NCBI GenBank assembly: GCA_947167235.1
Contig: CAMVHF010000006.1
Location: 1 to 43,877, forward strand
Source: an uncultured Alphaproteobacteria bacterium
Lineage (GTDB): Bacteria > Pseudomonadota > Alphaproteobacteria > RF32 > CAG-239
DNA: 43,877 bases
Direction of reading: 5' to 3'
The notes under the pieces were generated by a model that saw only the letters and a list, made by a program, of their open reading frames with translations, ran no database searches and was not told where the DNA came from. A program made the translations under genes and the position numbers. Of the stretch, positions 8,050-17,857 are shown one piece after another (positions within the stretch are counted from its first letter, which is position 1; each line of letters starts with the position of its first letter).

Positions 8050-9501
8050 TCAGCAAATATCTTCTTTGGTTAACGGATGTCCGAAAGGCAAATCTTTATT
8101 GGCTTTTTTCCCTAAAATCTCATCATAATATCGGGGATGCAACCCGTTAGAAGGTCTGATAGACCGAACATTCTCTTGGGTAAAGCATTCTCCCTTTTGA
8201 ATATCTTTTACGACATATAACGAACGTGCGTATTTTCTGTTTTCAAGATTTATCGTATAATCAATTTTTCCCAAAGATTCCTCTGTTTCCCTTACGGCTT
8301 TAACCATAGCTGCAAATTCATCGGGATTAAGAGAGAAACCGCTGTCTGCGCCACCGAGTTTTCTATCCAGAGTAAAGTGCTTTTCAATAACCTTTGCGCC
8401 TAACGCTACGGCTGCTATCGGTGGAATTATGCTCATTGAATGATCCGATAAACCGATTTTAACACCTTGTGCTGAAAATTTCTCATACAAATCTTTGATT
8501 GTGATCAAATTCATATCTTCGGATTTAGCCGGATAAGAGGAAGTACACTTTAACAAAGTGATATTGTTATTACCGACGGATTGACATGTTTTGACAGCTT
8601 CTTGAATTTCCTCGAAAGAAGAAACTCCGACCGAAATAATCATCGGCTTTCCTTTAGATGCGGCATATTTTATCAACGGATAATCCATAGCTTCAAATGA
8701 GGCTATTTTATACATCGGAACATTGATACTTTCCAAAAAATCAACCGCCGAATAATCAAAAGGCGTTGAAAAGAAATCAATACCGATTTCATCGGCATAT
8801 TGTTTCAGTTCTGCTTGCCATTCCCATGGCGTATAGGCCTTTTGATATAACGAATATAAATTTTCCCCATTCCACAAACTGTCTTTGTTTTTGATTTGAA
8901 ATTCCTCATTTTGACAGTCTATTGTAATTGTATCTGCGGTATAGGTCTGAATCTTAACCGCATCTGCACCAATCTCCTTAGCTTTTGCAATAATTTGCTT
9001 TGCCAACTCTTTATCACCGCAATGATTAGCCGACATTTCGGCAACAATGTATACTTGATGATTTTCATATTTATATTTCCGATATTGATTATTTTCAGAA
9101 ATAAGCGAATATCCTGATTTAATAAAAGCTCTTTGAGAACAAATATTGTCATTTTTAACATAGGCATAAATTTCTTTAAAACCTGATTTTTGGGAGCACC
9201 GGCGAATGATTTGCGAAGCTAATTTTTTGCCTCGGAAATCTTTTGTGATGCTTATGGATATTATAGTTTCATCGCCAATATCAATCCTTACTTGTCCAAT
9301 AAAACGACCATCAATATCCTCAATTATATAAAACGGACAAATTCTTTTTTGTAAACGATTATTATACCATTTGACATGCTCATCCCATTTGATTTTTTCC
9401 GTAGAAAAAGAATTTTTTCTTACCTCATCATCATTTGATAATTCAAAGATATTTTTCATATCATCAAGATTTGCATATCTTATTAAAAATCTCTGAGCCA
9501 T
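8050..9501 (-). CDS. pseI: GNAT acetyltransferase-pseudaminic acid synthase fusion
   Basis: N-terminal GNAT (VRKNSFSTEKIKWDEHVKWYNNRL...IGQVRIDIGDETIISISITKDFRGKKLASQII). C-terminal NeuB/PseI (YIVAEMSANHCGDKELAKQIIAKAKEIGADAVKIQTYTADT...SDHS...EKHFTLDR) plus SAF domain. Confidence 0.9.
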   Translation of the reverse strand: MAQRFLIRYANLDDMKNIFELSNDDEVRKNSFSTEKIKWDEHVKWYNNRLQKRICPFYIIEDIDGRFIGQVRIDIGDETIISISITKDFRGKKLASQIIRRCSQKSGFKEIYAYVKNDNICSQRAFIKSGYSLISENNQYRKYKYENHQVYIVAEMSANHCGDKELAKQIIAKAKEIGADAVKIQTYTADTITIDCQNEEFQIKNKDSLWNGENLYSLYQKAYTPWEWQAELKQYADEIGIDFFSTPFDYSAVDFLESINVPMYKIASFEAMDYPLIKYAASKGKPMIISVGVSSFEEIQEAVKTCQSVGNNNITLLKCTSSYPAKSEDMNLITIKDLYEKFSAQGVKIGLSDHSMSIIPPIAAVALGAKVIEKHFTLDRKLGGADSGFSLNPDEFAAMVKAVRETEESLGKIDYTINLENRKYARSLYVVKDIQKGECFTQENVRSIRPSNGLHPRYYDEILGKKANKDLPFGHPLTKEDIC

Positions 9502-10289
9502 TTCATATCCTCAATAAAATCATCTAAATTTTCTTTTGAATTTTTAACAGTTTCGAAAGTTATATAACTTTTATCCGGAATCATCTGAAATATCTTTTCG
9601 AAATCCAACTGCCCATGTCCTAAATGTAAATGTGCGTCATAAGGAGATGTTATATCATTTGTATCCGTAACATGATATATTTGGGGCTCAAATTGCATAA
9701 ACTTTCGACAATAATCATAAACAAAATCGTGATTATTTTCTTCAGATATACTTTTTTGTAACAACTGTTTACATAATGAATTAGCCGCACATATAGCGTG
9801 GCCGAAATCCAAGCAAAAACCACATTTAACACTTTCCAATACATATTTTATTTCCTCGAGAGTGGCTCCGCGACAAAATTTTCCGCCAAACTGATTAGGT
9901 AAAGCTATAAACGGTTTATTTTCAATTAATGCTCTCGGTTCGTTAAATGCGGTCAACTGTTTTACTGTTTCTTCTATACTGCCATCTGTACCGCCATGAA
10001 AAATTATGTATTGTGCATTCAATTCATCTGCAAATCGTTTTGTTTGATTATAAATTTCAAAATTACGAGACTTCATTTCGGCGTCGGCCAAATTAAAACC
10101 TTGCATAAAATGGGCATTATGGATAATAAACGGGATTTTTAATTGTTTCCATTTCGGCAAAGTATCAATGGTTTCCGGTACAACATAAAGTTCTATATAA
10201 TCGTAAAGCCCCTTATTATAAAGATTTATAGCTTCTTTATAATAAAAATCAGTGTTTGTAGACCATAATTTAAGTCCATGTTTATACAT
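9483..10289 (-). CDS. Xylose-isomerase-like TIM-barrel protein
   Basis: IIFHGGTDGS, LIENKP, CGFCLDFGHA, IYHVTDTND, HLHLGHGQLDFEKIF, ITFETVK pattern of sugar isomerase/epimerase-like TIM barrels. Overlaps both neighbouring genes. Confidence 0.7.
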   Translation of the reverse strand: MYKHGLKLWSTNTDFYYKEAINLYNKGLYDYIELYVVPETIDTLPKWKQLKIPFIIHNAHFMQGFNLADAEMKSRNFEIYNQTKRFADELNAQYIIFHGGTDGSIEETVKQLTAFNEPRALIENKPFIALPNQFGGKFCRGATLEEIKYVLESVKCGFCLDFGHAICAANSLCKQLLQKSISEENNHDFVYDYCRKFMQFEPQIYHVTDTNDITSPYDAHLHLGHGQLDFEKIFQMIPDKSYITFETVKNSKENLDDFIEDMKWLRDF

Positions 10290-10968
10290 TATGCAAGACC
10301 TTATATTTTATTTCAGCAGCGTTCCAATCGGTAGGAGTATCGATATCTTGACACTCTTGCTCATCCATTACATAGGCAACCATGTCATTTGGGGTTAGAG
10401 AATTATGCTGATATATACTTAATGTTTTACAAAAATAGAACATTCCTGCATCAAAATATTTTGGTTTAATATCTTGAGAACGAAGCTTTTGTGCATCTCT
10501 GCTCACAGGAACCAATGTACCATTATCGCATATTTCCATTGCCCATTCAATTGGGACAGGGTATTGACAGACAGGTTGTAAGGCGTCATGTCCTTTAAAT
10601 TTATTATATGCTTTTTTTAATGTTTCTGCTCTTAAAAAAGGGACACAGGGATATATACAACAAAATTCATCATAAAATTTTCCCAGCCGCTTATAATTAG
10701 CTATAACTTCATCTATAACGTCGAAAGTGGTTGCAAAATCGTCGGAAGTTGCTTTAGAACGCATAAACGGAACGACAGCACCGTATTTTATTGCTATTTC
10801 AGCAATTTCATTATTATCGGTAGAAACCATAATTTCATCAAAAAAACCGGCATCCTTTGCGGCTTGAATAGCATAAGCAATCATAGGTTTTCCCATAAAT
10901 TCTTTTATGTTTTTTTTGGGAATACGTTTACTGCCCCCTCGTGCTGTTATTATCGCTATTAAAGACAT
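10282..10968 (-). CDS. pseF: CMP-pseudaminic acid (nonulosonate) cytidylyltransferase
   Basis: MSLIAIITARGGSKRIPKKNIKEFMGKPMIAYAIQAAKDAGFFDEIMVSTDNNEIAEIA. Confidence 0.9.
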   Translation of the reverse strand: MSLIAIITARGGSKRIPKKNIKEFMGKPMIAYAIQAAKDAGFFDEIMVSTDNNEIAEIAIKYGAVVPFMRSKATSDDFATTFDVIDEVIANYKRLGKFYDEFCCIYPCVPFLRAETLKKAYNKFKGHDALQPVCQYPVPIEWAMEICDNGTLVPVSRDAQKLRSQDIKPKYFDAGMFYFCKTLSIYQHNSLTPNDMVAYVMDEQECQDIDTPTDWNAAEIKYKVLHNV

Positions 10969-12296
10969 CAGTTAATCCTTTCAAAGCCGCCTGCTGCTGG
11001 TTCACCTTCCAAATTTTCATCAACTTTCCCCAGCCTAATTAATGCTGCCAACCGTGAAAATACTTCGTCAAAAGCTTGCGCATATTTTTCAACATCTTTA
11101 TGTTGATGAGCATACATTGCATAAAACCCGGAACCGGCTAAAAACCCTTTTTTTAGCATTTCTTGCGTGAAGTATGAAATATTTACGGCATGATTTTCAT
11201 CAAAAGAAAAATGTATCAGAGGTTTAAAGCCACCTATATGAATTTTGATTCCATACTTATCAGCAGTGTTTTGCCATATTTTCCAAATTTTATCAGATAT
11301 ATCCAACAAATGCTTTGCCGCATTAACTTTAATAAATTTATCAATCATAGCCAGGGCTGCGGCAGAGCCGACTCTTTCGGTCCAATTTGTTGAAGTTATA
11401 AAGGCATCTTGCGCATATTCCATAACCCATTTTTTACCAATGACGGCCGAGCTGCAAAAACCATTACCGAGTGCCTTTGAAAAAACGGCCATATCCGGAT
11501 TAAAACCAAGCTTTAAGTGAGCTCCGCCATTACATATTCTGAATGCGGCAGTAATTTCATCCATAATCAATGGAACGCTCTTTTCTTTTGCCGTAAAATG
11601 TATTGCATCAATAAATTCTTGTGTCGGTTCGTAATTTCTAATCGGCTCCATAACAATTGCAGCTAAATCATCTCCGGCTTCTGCTATTGCTTTTTTGAAG
11701 TTTTCAATATCATTGTAATAAAATGGTATAGCCGTTCCCTTTAATCCCTTTGGAACACCGTTCGGATTCAAACCTGCTATCCATTGGTCATCTAAAGCGC
11801 CTTTTTTACCAAGATTTGCTGCCAAATACCAATCCATCCAACCATGGTATCCGCAGAAAACTACTTTATTTTTTCCGGTTGCAACGCGTGCAATTCTTAC
11901 CGCTATCGCCATTGCTTCTCCGCCGGAACGGGAAAATCTTGCCATATCGGCCCAAGGATGAAGTTCTATCAGTTTTTCTGCTAAGAAAACCTCTTCCGGA
12001 GGATTAAGGGTTGAGGCAGAACCTTGATTAATTACATCAATAACAGCTTTGTTAACGTCAGGATCTGCATAACCGAGAACAGTCGCCCCAATTCCTCCTA
12101 TGCTGAAATCCAAATAATGATTATCATCCAAATCAACAACTTCTATGCCATGAGCTTCCTTAAAGTATGTTGGCCAGACACCTCTGCAATATCTATCAGG
12201 ACGTTTTGATAAAAGCTGTGTCATGCCGGGAATTAATTTCAAGGCTTTTTTTTGCAATTCTAATGATTTTTTATTATTTAATAATGTTTTCCTCAT
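10968..12296 (-). CDS. Class III PLP aminotransferase (glutamate-1-semialdehyde aminomutase-like)
   Basis: FSRSGGEAMAIAVRIARVATGKNKVVFCGYHGW, LIMDEITAAFR, AVFSKALGNGF (PLP lysine). Confidence 0.85.
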   Translation of the reverse strand: MRKTLLNNKKSLELQKKALKLIPGMTQLLSKRPDRYCRGVWPTYFKEAHGIEVVDLDDNHYLDFSIGGIGATVLGYADPDVNKAVIDVINQGSASTLNPPEEVFLAEKLIELHPWADMARFSRSGGEAMAIAVRIARVATGKNKVVFCGYHGWMDWYLAANLGKKGALDDQWIAGLNPNGVPKGLKGTAIPFYYNDIENFKKAIAEAGDDLAAIVMEPIRNYEPTQEFIDAIHFTAKEKSVPLIMDEITAAFRICNGGAHLKLGFNPDMAVFSKALGNGFCSSAVIGKKWVMEYAQDAFITSTNWTERVGSAAALAMIDKFIKVNAAKHLLDISDKIWKIWQNTADKYGIKIHIGGFKPLIHFSFDENHAVNISYFTQEMLKKGFLAGSGFYAMYAHQHKDVEKYAQAFDEVFSRLAALIRLGKVDENLEGEPAAGGFERIN

Positions 12297-12301
12297 AGAT
12301 A

Positions 12302-13213
12302 TTACTCCTTTTTATCTTTTCCCCATAAACTTGGCATTATTATATCTGTACTTATATTCTCAAATTCTTTTGATATTTCAGCAAGTATGTTTTTGGAAAG
12401 ATTTTCTTGGAAAATCTTTATATTTTCTTTAATCTGTTCAATATTATCAACACCAAAGACAAGGTGTGAAATGGCGTCAAATTGTTTTACATAAAGCAGG
12501 GCAAGCTTTATCCGGGAAATATTATATTTTTGACAAAGTTTATCAATTTTTCTGATTATCGGTTTTGCTCTTTCTAAAAATGGAGGAATTTCACTTTCCT
12601 TCATTAGTATTAAACCTTGTATAAAAGCACTTCTTGAATGAATTTGAGTTGTTCCGTTTTTTAATGCCAACTCAAAAACACCTTCATTATTCATTCTCTG
12701 ATCAAAGATACTGGATGGCAATTGTATAAAATCAACCAGAGGACTTTCTATACAGATTTTTGCTTCATTCGGATAATATACAGATACACCGCAATGCCTT
12801 ACTTTGCCTTCTTTCTTTAATTCATACATCGCTTGCAATTTTTCTTCATCGAAAGCATAACGTGAAGAATGAAAAACATAACTGTCCAAATAGTCCGTAT
12901 TTAACCTTTTTAACTGTTTTTCGTAATGTTCTTTTATTACTTTTGTATAATTTTCAGGCTGAAGTTCATCCAATTCATTGGGTTTAAATTTTGAAATAAT
13001 AAACAGCTTATCTCTTGAAATTGTTTTACGCCTTAAAAATTCCCCTACAATTTCTTCTGCATTCCCATAAGCAAGGGCAGTGTCTATACTATGTATCCCA
13101 TTTTGAGTCGCATAATCAATCATTTGGATCGCATCACTAAGCGAAGGTTGCTGTTGACCTCGAAGTCCATAGCTCATCCCGAATTGGACAGTTCCCAAGC
13201 AAAGATCCATCAT
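12302..13213 (-). CDS. Aldo/keto reductase family protein
   Basis: LCLGTVQFGMSYGLRG, IDTALAYGNAEEIVGEFL, SKFKPNE, YLDSYVFHSS, GKVRHCGVSVY. Confidence 0.8.
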   Translation of the reverse strand: MMDLCLGTVQFGMSYGLRGQQQPSLSDAIQMIDYATQNGIHSIDTALAYGNAEEIVGEFLRRKTISRDKLFIISKFKPNELDELQPENYTKVIKEHYEKQLKRLNTDYLDSYVFHSSRYAFDEEKLQAMYELKKEGKVRHCGVSVYYPNEAKICIESPLVDFIQLPSSIFDQRMNNEGVFELALKNGTTQIHSRSAFIQGLILMKESEIPPFLERAKPIIRKIDKLCQKYNISRIKLALLYVKQFDAISHLVFGVDNIEQIKENIKIFQENLSKNILAEISKEFENISTDIIMPSLWGKDKKE

Positions 13214-14328
13214 AAAATCTCCTTTATTCTATGTATGATCTCAACTAAATCTTCATTTGTTAAATTCGGATAAAGCGGCAAGGATATACACTTTTCATAG
13301 TATGCTTCGGCATGCGGATAATCTCCGTATTTATATCCGAAACGAGCATAGTACGGTTGCGTATGAACCGGAATATAATGCACTTGCAGGTTCAGTCCTT
13401 TTTCGCGAGCCTTAAAATAAAAATCCTCACGATTATCGATTAAAATCGGATAAAGGTGAAAACAGGCGTTTGAAAAAGGCATTTCAATTAAATGAGGTAA
13501 TCTCAAGTTTTTATTATAATAATCAACAATTTCTCTGCGACGTTGTTTGAATTTTTCTATTTTTTGCAACTGACTAATGCCAAGAGCGGCCTGCAATTCG
13601 TTCATTCGGTAATTATAACCGAGTTCGCGCATTTCGTATTCCCAAGTTTTTTGCATTTCGCCTTCTTTGTACACGCCGTGTGTTCGCAATGCTAAAAGTT
13701 TATGATATAATTCTTCGTTATTAGTGGTAACGGCGCCGCCTTCGGCAGTTGTAATATTTTTGACCGGATGAAACGAAAACACCGTCATATCCGAATACTT
13801 ACAAGAACCGACTTTAGTGCCTTTATAGTCAGAGCCGAGTGCATGCGCAGCATCTTCGATAACGATTAAGTTATTTTTTTGAGCAATGGCCGATATTTTC
13901 TCCATATCACAGGACTGTCCGGCAAAATGTACCGGAATGATGACTTTGGTTCTTGGAGAGATATGCTTTGTAATTTCTGCCGGATCAATATTGGCTGTTT
14001 CGGGATTTATATCGGCAAACACCGGCTTGGCTCCGGCAAAACAAATACAATTTGCCGAAGACAAAAATGTCATAGGGGAGGTAATACCTTCATCGCCAGA
14101 TTTTAAGCCCGCCGCCAGAACGGCAATATGTAAGCCCGCGGTGGCATTTGAAACGGCAACGCAGTATTTGGCACCGGTATAATTGCAAATAGCTTGTTCG
14201 AATTCTTTTATTTTCGGCCCGCAGGTCAAAAAAGCGGAGTTCAATACATCCGTAACCGCTTTTACATCTGTCTCATCTATACTTTGATGGCTATATCCGA
14301 AAACTTTATCATTCATCCAAGTTGCCAA
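13210..14328 (-). CDS. pseC: UDP-4-keto-6-deoxy-N-acetylhexosamine aminotransferase PseC-like (DegT/DnrJ/EryC1)
   Basis: YSHQSIDETDVKAVTDVLNSAFLTCGPKIKEFE..., VIEDAAHALGSDYKG, FSFHPVKNITTAEGGAVTT; overlaps pseB. Confidence 0.88.
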   Translation of the reverse strand: MATWMNDKVFGYSHQSIDETDVKAVTDVLNSAFLTCGPKIKEFEQAICNYTGAKYCVAVSNATAGLHIAVLAAGLKSGDEGITSPMTFLSSANCICFAGAKPVFADINPETANIDPAEITKHISPRTKVIIPVHFAGQSCDMEKISAIAQKNNLIVIEDAAHALGSDYKGTKVGSCKYSDMTVFSFHPVKNITTAEGGAVTTNNEELYHKLLALRTHGVYKEGEMQKTWEYEMRELGYNYRMNELQAALGISQLQKIEKFKQRRREIVDYYNKNLRLPHLIEMPFSNACFHLYPILIDNREDFYFKAREKGLNLQVHYIPVHTQPYYARFGYKYGDYPHAEAYYEKCISLPLYPNLTNEDLVEIIHRIKEIL

Positions 14329-15301
14329 TCATCTTTTGCAGATCATTAACCGTTAACCAATCCGAATTATTATCCGAACGGTAAGAAAAATCGCTTGAAA
14401 CAGGTTTCCCGCCGTAATTAGCGGCTCGTTCTTTCCACCATTCGGCGTTTGGCTGAATAACATAGTACTGCTCAAATTCTAATGTTCTGTCGGCATCTTC
14501 CGGCGGAATCATCATCTCATGAATTTTTTCGCCTGGACGAATACCTGTTTCATGTGTACCTAAATCCGGTGCAACGGCTTTGGCTAAGTCGGTCATGTGC
14601 GCTGACGGAATTTTTCGAACAAAAAGTTCTCCGCCGCGCATTTCATTAAAAGCCGTCATAACCATATCTACGGCTTGTTCTAAAGTTATCCAAAAACGTG
14701 TCATTTTGAAGTCTGTTATCGGTAGGCTTTGTGCACCTTCTTTGACAAGTTTTTGAAAGAAAGGAATAACAGAGCCTCGTGACGCTAAAACATTACCGTA
14801 GCGGACAACCGAAAATTTTGTATTCGAATTGGCATTGGCGGCAATGAACAATTTATCGGAACACAGTTTAGTCGCGCCGTACAAGTTGATAGGTGCGCAT
14901 GCTTTATCCGTCGATAGAGCAATAACCTTTTGTACGCCGCTTTTCATGGCCGCTTCAATAACATTTTCAGCGCCTAAAACATTGGTTTTTATGGCTTCAA
15001 ACGGATGGTATTCGCAACTCGGAACTTGTTTAAGTGCCGCCGCATGTACAACATAATCGACACCGGACATTGCTTGGGTTAATCTTTCCTTATCACGCAC
15101 ATCACCGATGACATATGAAATTTTATCTTTATAAGGGGTAAATTCAGACATATTCGCCATTGTAAATTGCTTAAACTCATCTCTTGAGTAAACAATGACT
15201 TTTTTGATGTTAAATTCCAGTATTTTATGTATAAATTCTTTTCCGAAACTACCGGTCCCTCCGGTTACAAGAATGGTTTTATTTGCGAATACACTATTCA
15301 T
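14309..15301 (-). CDS. pseB: UDP-N-acetylglucosamine 4,6-dehydratase (inverting) PseB
   Basis: ILVTGGTGSFGKEFI, VIYSRDEFKQFTM-type motif, VHAAALKQVPSCEYHPFEAIKTNVLGAENVI, LSTDKACAPINLYGATKLCSDKL. Confidence 0.92.
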   Translation of the reverse strand: MNSVFANKTILVTGGTGSFGKEFIHKILEFNIKKVIVYSRDEFKQFTMANMSEFTPYKDKISYVIGDVRDKERLTQAMSGVDYVVHAAALKQVPSCEYHPFEAIKTNVLGAENVIEAAMKSGVQKVIALSTDKACAPINLYGATKLCSDKLFIAANANSNTKFSVVRYGNVLASRGSVIPFFQKLVKEGAQSLPITDFKMTRFWITLEQAVDMVMTAFNEMRGGELFVRKIPSAHMTDLAKAVAPDLGTHETGIRPGEKIHEMMIPPEDADRTLEFEQYYVIQPNAEWWKERAANYGGKPVSSDFSYRSDNNSDWLTVNDLQKMIGNLDE

Positions 15302-15332
15302 CTAAATCCTCTTAAATAATACATCTTTCCAA

Positions 15333-15361
15333 AATCTACAACTTGGCGGCGGAGGTGTCAA
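15333..15361 (-). promoter_or_regulatory. Predicted sigma70 promoter of the nonulosonate operon
   Basis: On minus strand TTGACA (15361-15356), 17-nt spacer, TAGATT (15338-15333). Confidence 0.55.
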
Positions 15362-15448
15362 GTTTTTTATATTTGATCGGTGCTATACTATAACCGCCAA
15401 GCAATTAAAGATTCAGCCGTTCTTTTTGGCATTCAATTTCATATATGG

Positions 15449-15477
15449 TTGACCTTGAGTTTATTTTCTGCTATATA
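15449..15477 (+). promoter_or_regulatory. Predicted sigma70-like promoter of ORF 15501
   Basis: TTGACC (15449-15454), 17-nt spacer, TATATA (15472-15477). Confidence 0.45.
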
Positions 15478-15500
15478 CCGAAAAGACAAAGGAAAAATCA

Positions 15501-16085
15501 ATGGATATAAAAAAATACAGAGTTGTCTGCACAAAGCCTGAAATGTCGGACGATATTTATATAGATATCGCCCCTGACAGCGGTGTAATACATGATCAGA
15601 TTTTTTTCAGCAGGTTGCAACTTAATCGTCAGACCGGCGGTCAGCCGATGCACAGATTGTACGGTTCGATTTATTTGGAAGACAACAACGGCGAATTATC
15701 GGTTGATTTTCCGCCGATACAGGCAAAAGAAGGCACACCGGATTACGATAAAAAGCAAAAAGAGTTCGCCGCCTTAAAAACGCGAATTATAGAGTGCTAC
15801 CAAAATATGCGCGAGGCCGGTATGGAATCTACTTTGTTTATTTACGATATAGACCAGATGTTTGAGAAAACGGCGGAGATAGTTGCAATATCCGAAACAG
15901 ATAACTCTTATATGCGCAAACATTTTAAGCAGCTCGCGCCGCAAAACCCGCAAGAAGAGAAACTTGCTCGGCAACGGGAAGAATTTAATGCTGTTCGACA
16001 ACGCCGAATTGCTTCCGAGCAAAAGCGTATGACCGATAAAATTCCGGCATGGAGGCGTTTTCAAAACGAATATAGCGGCGATTAG
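15501..16085 (+). CDS. Hypothetical protein
   Basis: ATG preceded by aaaggaaaaatca; 194-aa ORF with charged C-terminus; no family recognised. Confidence 0.7.
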   Translation: MDIKKYRVVCTKPEMSDDIYIDIAPDSGVIHDQIFFSRLQLNRQTGGQPMHRLYGSIYLEDNNGELSVDFPPIQAKEGTPDYDKKQKEFAALKTRIIECYQNMREAGMESTLFIYDIDQMFEKTAEIVAISETDNSYMRKHFKQLAPQNPQEEKLARQREEFNAVRQRRIASEQKRMTDKIPAWRRFQNEYSGD

Positions 16086-16114
16086 AATACGAGAACAGAT
16101 TCGTTTAAAAACCA

Positions 16115-16148
16115 AAGAGGCAGATACTTTTTAAGGTATCTGCCTCTT
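16115..16148 (-). terminator. Rho-independent-type hairpin downstream of the OMP gene
   Basis: aagaggcagatac (16115-16127) / gtatctgcctctt (16136-16148), 13-bp stem; T-rich tract on the minus-strand 3' side. Confidence 0.75.
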
Positions 16149-16152
16149 ACGG

Positions 16153-17853
16153 TTAAAAGTTAATAGTATAACTGAGAGTAGGGGTAATATCCCATCCTTT
16201 CAAGTCGGTATCCTTTGTGGATTTGTAGCCGTCATATTCCGGTTCAAAACCATAATGATACCCGATACGAGCCGAAGCACTCAATGTGTTGCAACCAAAT
16301 CGGAAAGCACAACCGAGATTGGTACCGCCCTTCAGACAGAGTTTGCGAATGTTTTTATTAGACATTTCAAACATTTCGTCTTCGGTTGACAGTTCTTTAC
16401 CGACTATATATTCACCTACACCGGCATAAAATTTTATCATGTAGTTGAATTTATGAGTCGGCTGCAGTCTGTACAACCAACCGCCGTTAAGCGTGAAACT
16501 CTTCAAATTATCGTTGTTGAGCGATTGTCCGAAACCTAAGCCGTATGAGAAGTCAAGCTTTTGTGAAATCTGGTTGATTTTTTCCAATTCGACCAGAAAG
16601 TCAGCACACTTATCATTACCGATCAGATTATAACCGGTTGCAATGGTAGCTTGCAATCTCTTATCTTTCAGATTAGGATTGTAGCCGAACTTATATCCGA
16701 CCGCAAAACCGACCTGCCAACTGCCGTCATCAAAGTCGATGAGGGCGTTGTCCCAAGTCTTGTCTGTCGGGTGATCGTAAATCGAGCTCGGGGCAACGGA
16801 TTTGACAAGGCGGGCAAATAATGAAGTATAAGTGTTTCCACCATAATTCATACTTAACCAAACTTGGGCTCCGTATTTGAAACACCACTGATTATGCAAT
16901 ACCACACGATAATTTATATCATCGGTTGAATAAATTGCATAAGGTGACGTTCCGCCACCGATCAGAGCATCGCCACCGAGAGTGATACCCTCTCCGGCTT
17001 GAATGCCGATTTTACCGAGAAAGTCGGTAGACCAACCGTAATCCTTCTGATAGTCCAGTGCGAACAGACCGCCGAGTGACCAACCGAAATGCAGACGATT
17101 AGGTTTGAAAGTTCCGTCCTTAGTGTATGTTCCGGGGATGAATACCTGTGAAAATTTAACACTTCCACCAAGATTATTCGCCTTTTCGGGATTCATACCA
17201 TAGTCCTCGGAATTGACCTCTTCATCTCCTTCGGTATTACCGAAGTCTTTACCGAATATACCTGATAACTCAAGGGTAGAGTAAGACTTTGTCTTATCCA
17301 ACCATTTCCATTTACGCTGCTTGTAATGCGGAATGTATTTGGTAGAATCGGTTTGAGTCAGCTCTTCTAAGAGTTTTTTACCATATTCCTCGTATTGAGC
17401 CAGACTGTCTTTATCGATACTGCCGGTTACAAACGAAGTAATGGTACTTAAGCCGAACACATCCAGAATACCGCCGATGGTAGAACTTGGCGTATCCTGT
17501 GAAGGATTATCTTCCGGCTCAACGGAACCGTCTTCGGAAATGATGTCGGTATTTTCAGCTGCAACGATAGAGTCGCTTTGTAATGTATCGGCAAAAAGCT
17601 CGCTACTGTCTTCACGAGCCATAACGGAAACGGAATCAACGCTTTCTTTACCCTCATAAGCCATATTCAAAATGACATTGTTTTTGTCATCATGGCTGAT
17701 TGTGGTAACAAGTGTCTTTCCTTTAAGTGAATCGAGATTTACGGAAATCTGAATCACTTTGCCGTTATTTTTAGTGGCGGACACCTTACAGGTCTGTGCC
17801 TGCAAAGATAATGCCACGACCATTGCCATCAGCAAGAAAATATACTTTTTCAT
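16153..17853 (-). CDS. Predicted outer-membrane beta-barrel protein, Bacteroidota-like
   Basis: Signal peptide MKKYIFLLMAMVVALSLQAQ; amphipathic strand-like C-terminal half ending ITPTLSYTINF (terminal Phe); no clear SD upstream. Confidence 0.75.
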   Translation of the reverse strand: MKKYIFLLMAMVVALSLQAQTCKVSATKNNGKVIQISVNLDSLKGKTLVTTISHDDKNNVILNMAYEGKESVDSVSVMAREDSSELFADTLQSDSIVAAENTDIISEDGSVEPEDNPSQDTPSSTIGGILDVFGLSTITSFVTGSIDKDSLAQYEEYGKKLLEELTQTDSTKYIPHYKQRKWKWLDKTKSYSTLELSGIFGKDFGNTEGDEEVNSEDYGMNPEKANNLGGSVKFSQVFIPGTYTKDGTFKPNRLHFGWSLGGLFALDYQKDYGWSTDFLGKIGIQAGEGITLGGDALIGGGTSPYAIYSTDDINYRVVLHNQWCFKYGAQVWLSMNYGGNTYTSLFARLVKSVAPSSIYDHPTDKTWDNALIDFDDGSWQVGFAVGYKFGYNPNLKDKRLQATIATGYNLIGNDKCADFLVELEKINQISQKLDFSYGLGFGQSLNNDNLKSFTLNGGWLYRLQPTHKFNYMIKFYAGVGEYIVGKELSTEDEMFEMSNKNIRKLCLKGGTNLGCAFRFGCNTLSASARIGYHYGFEPEYDGYKSTKDTDLKGWDITPTLSYTINF

Positions 17854-17857
17854 AATT

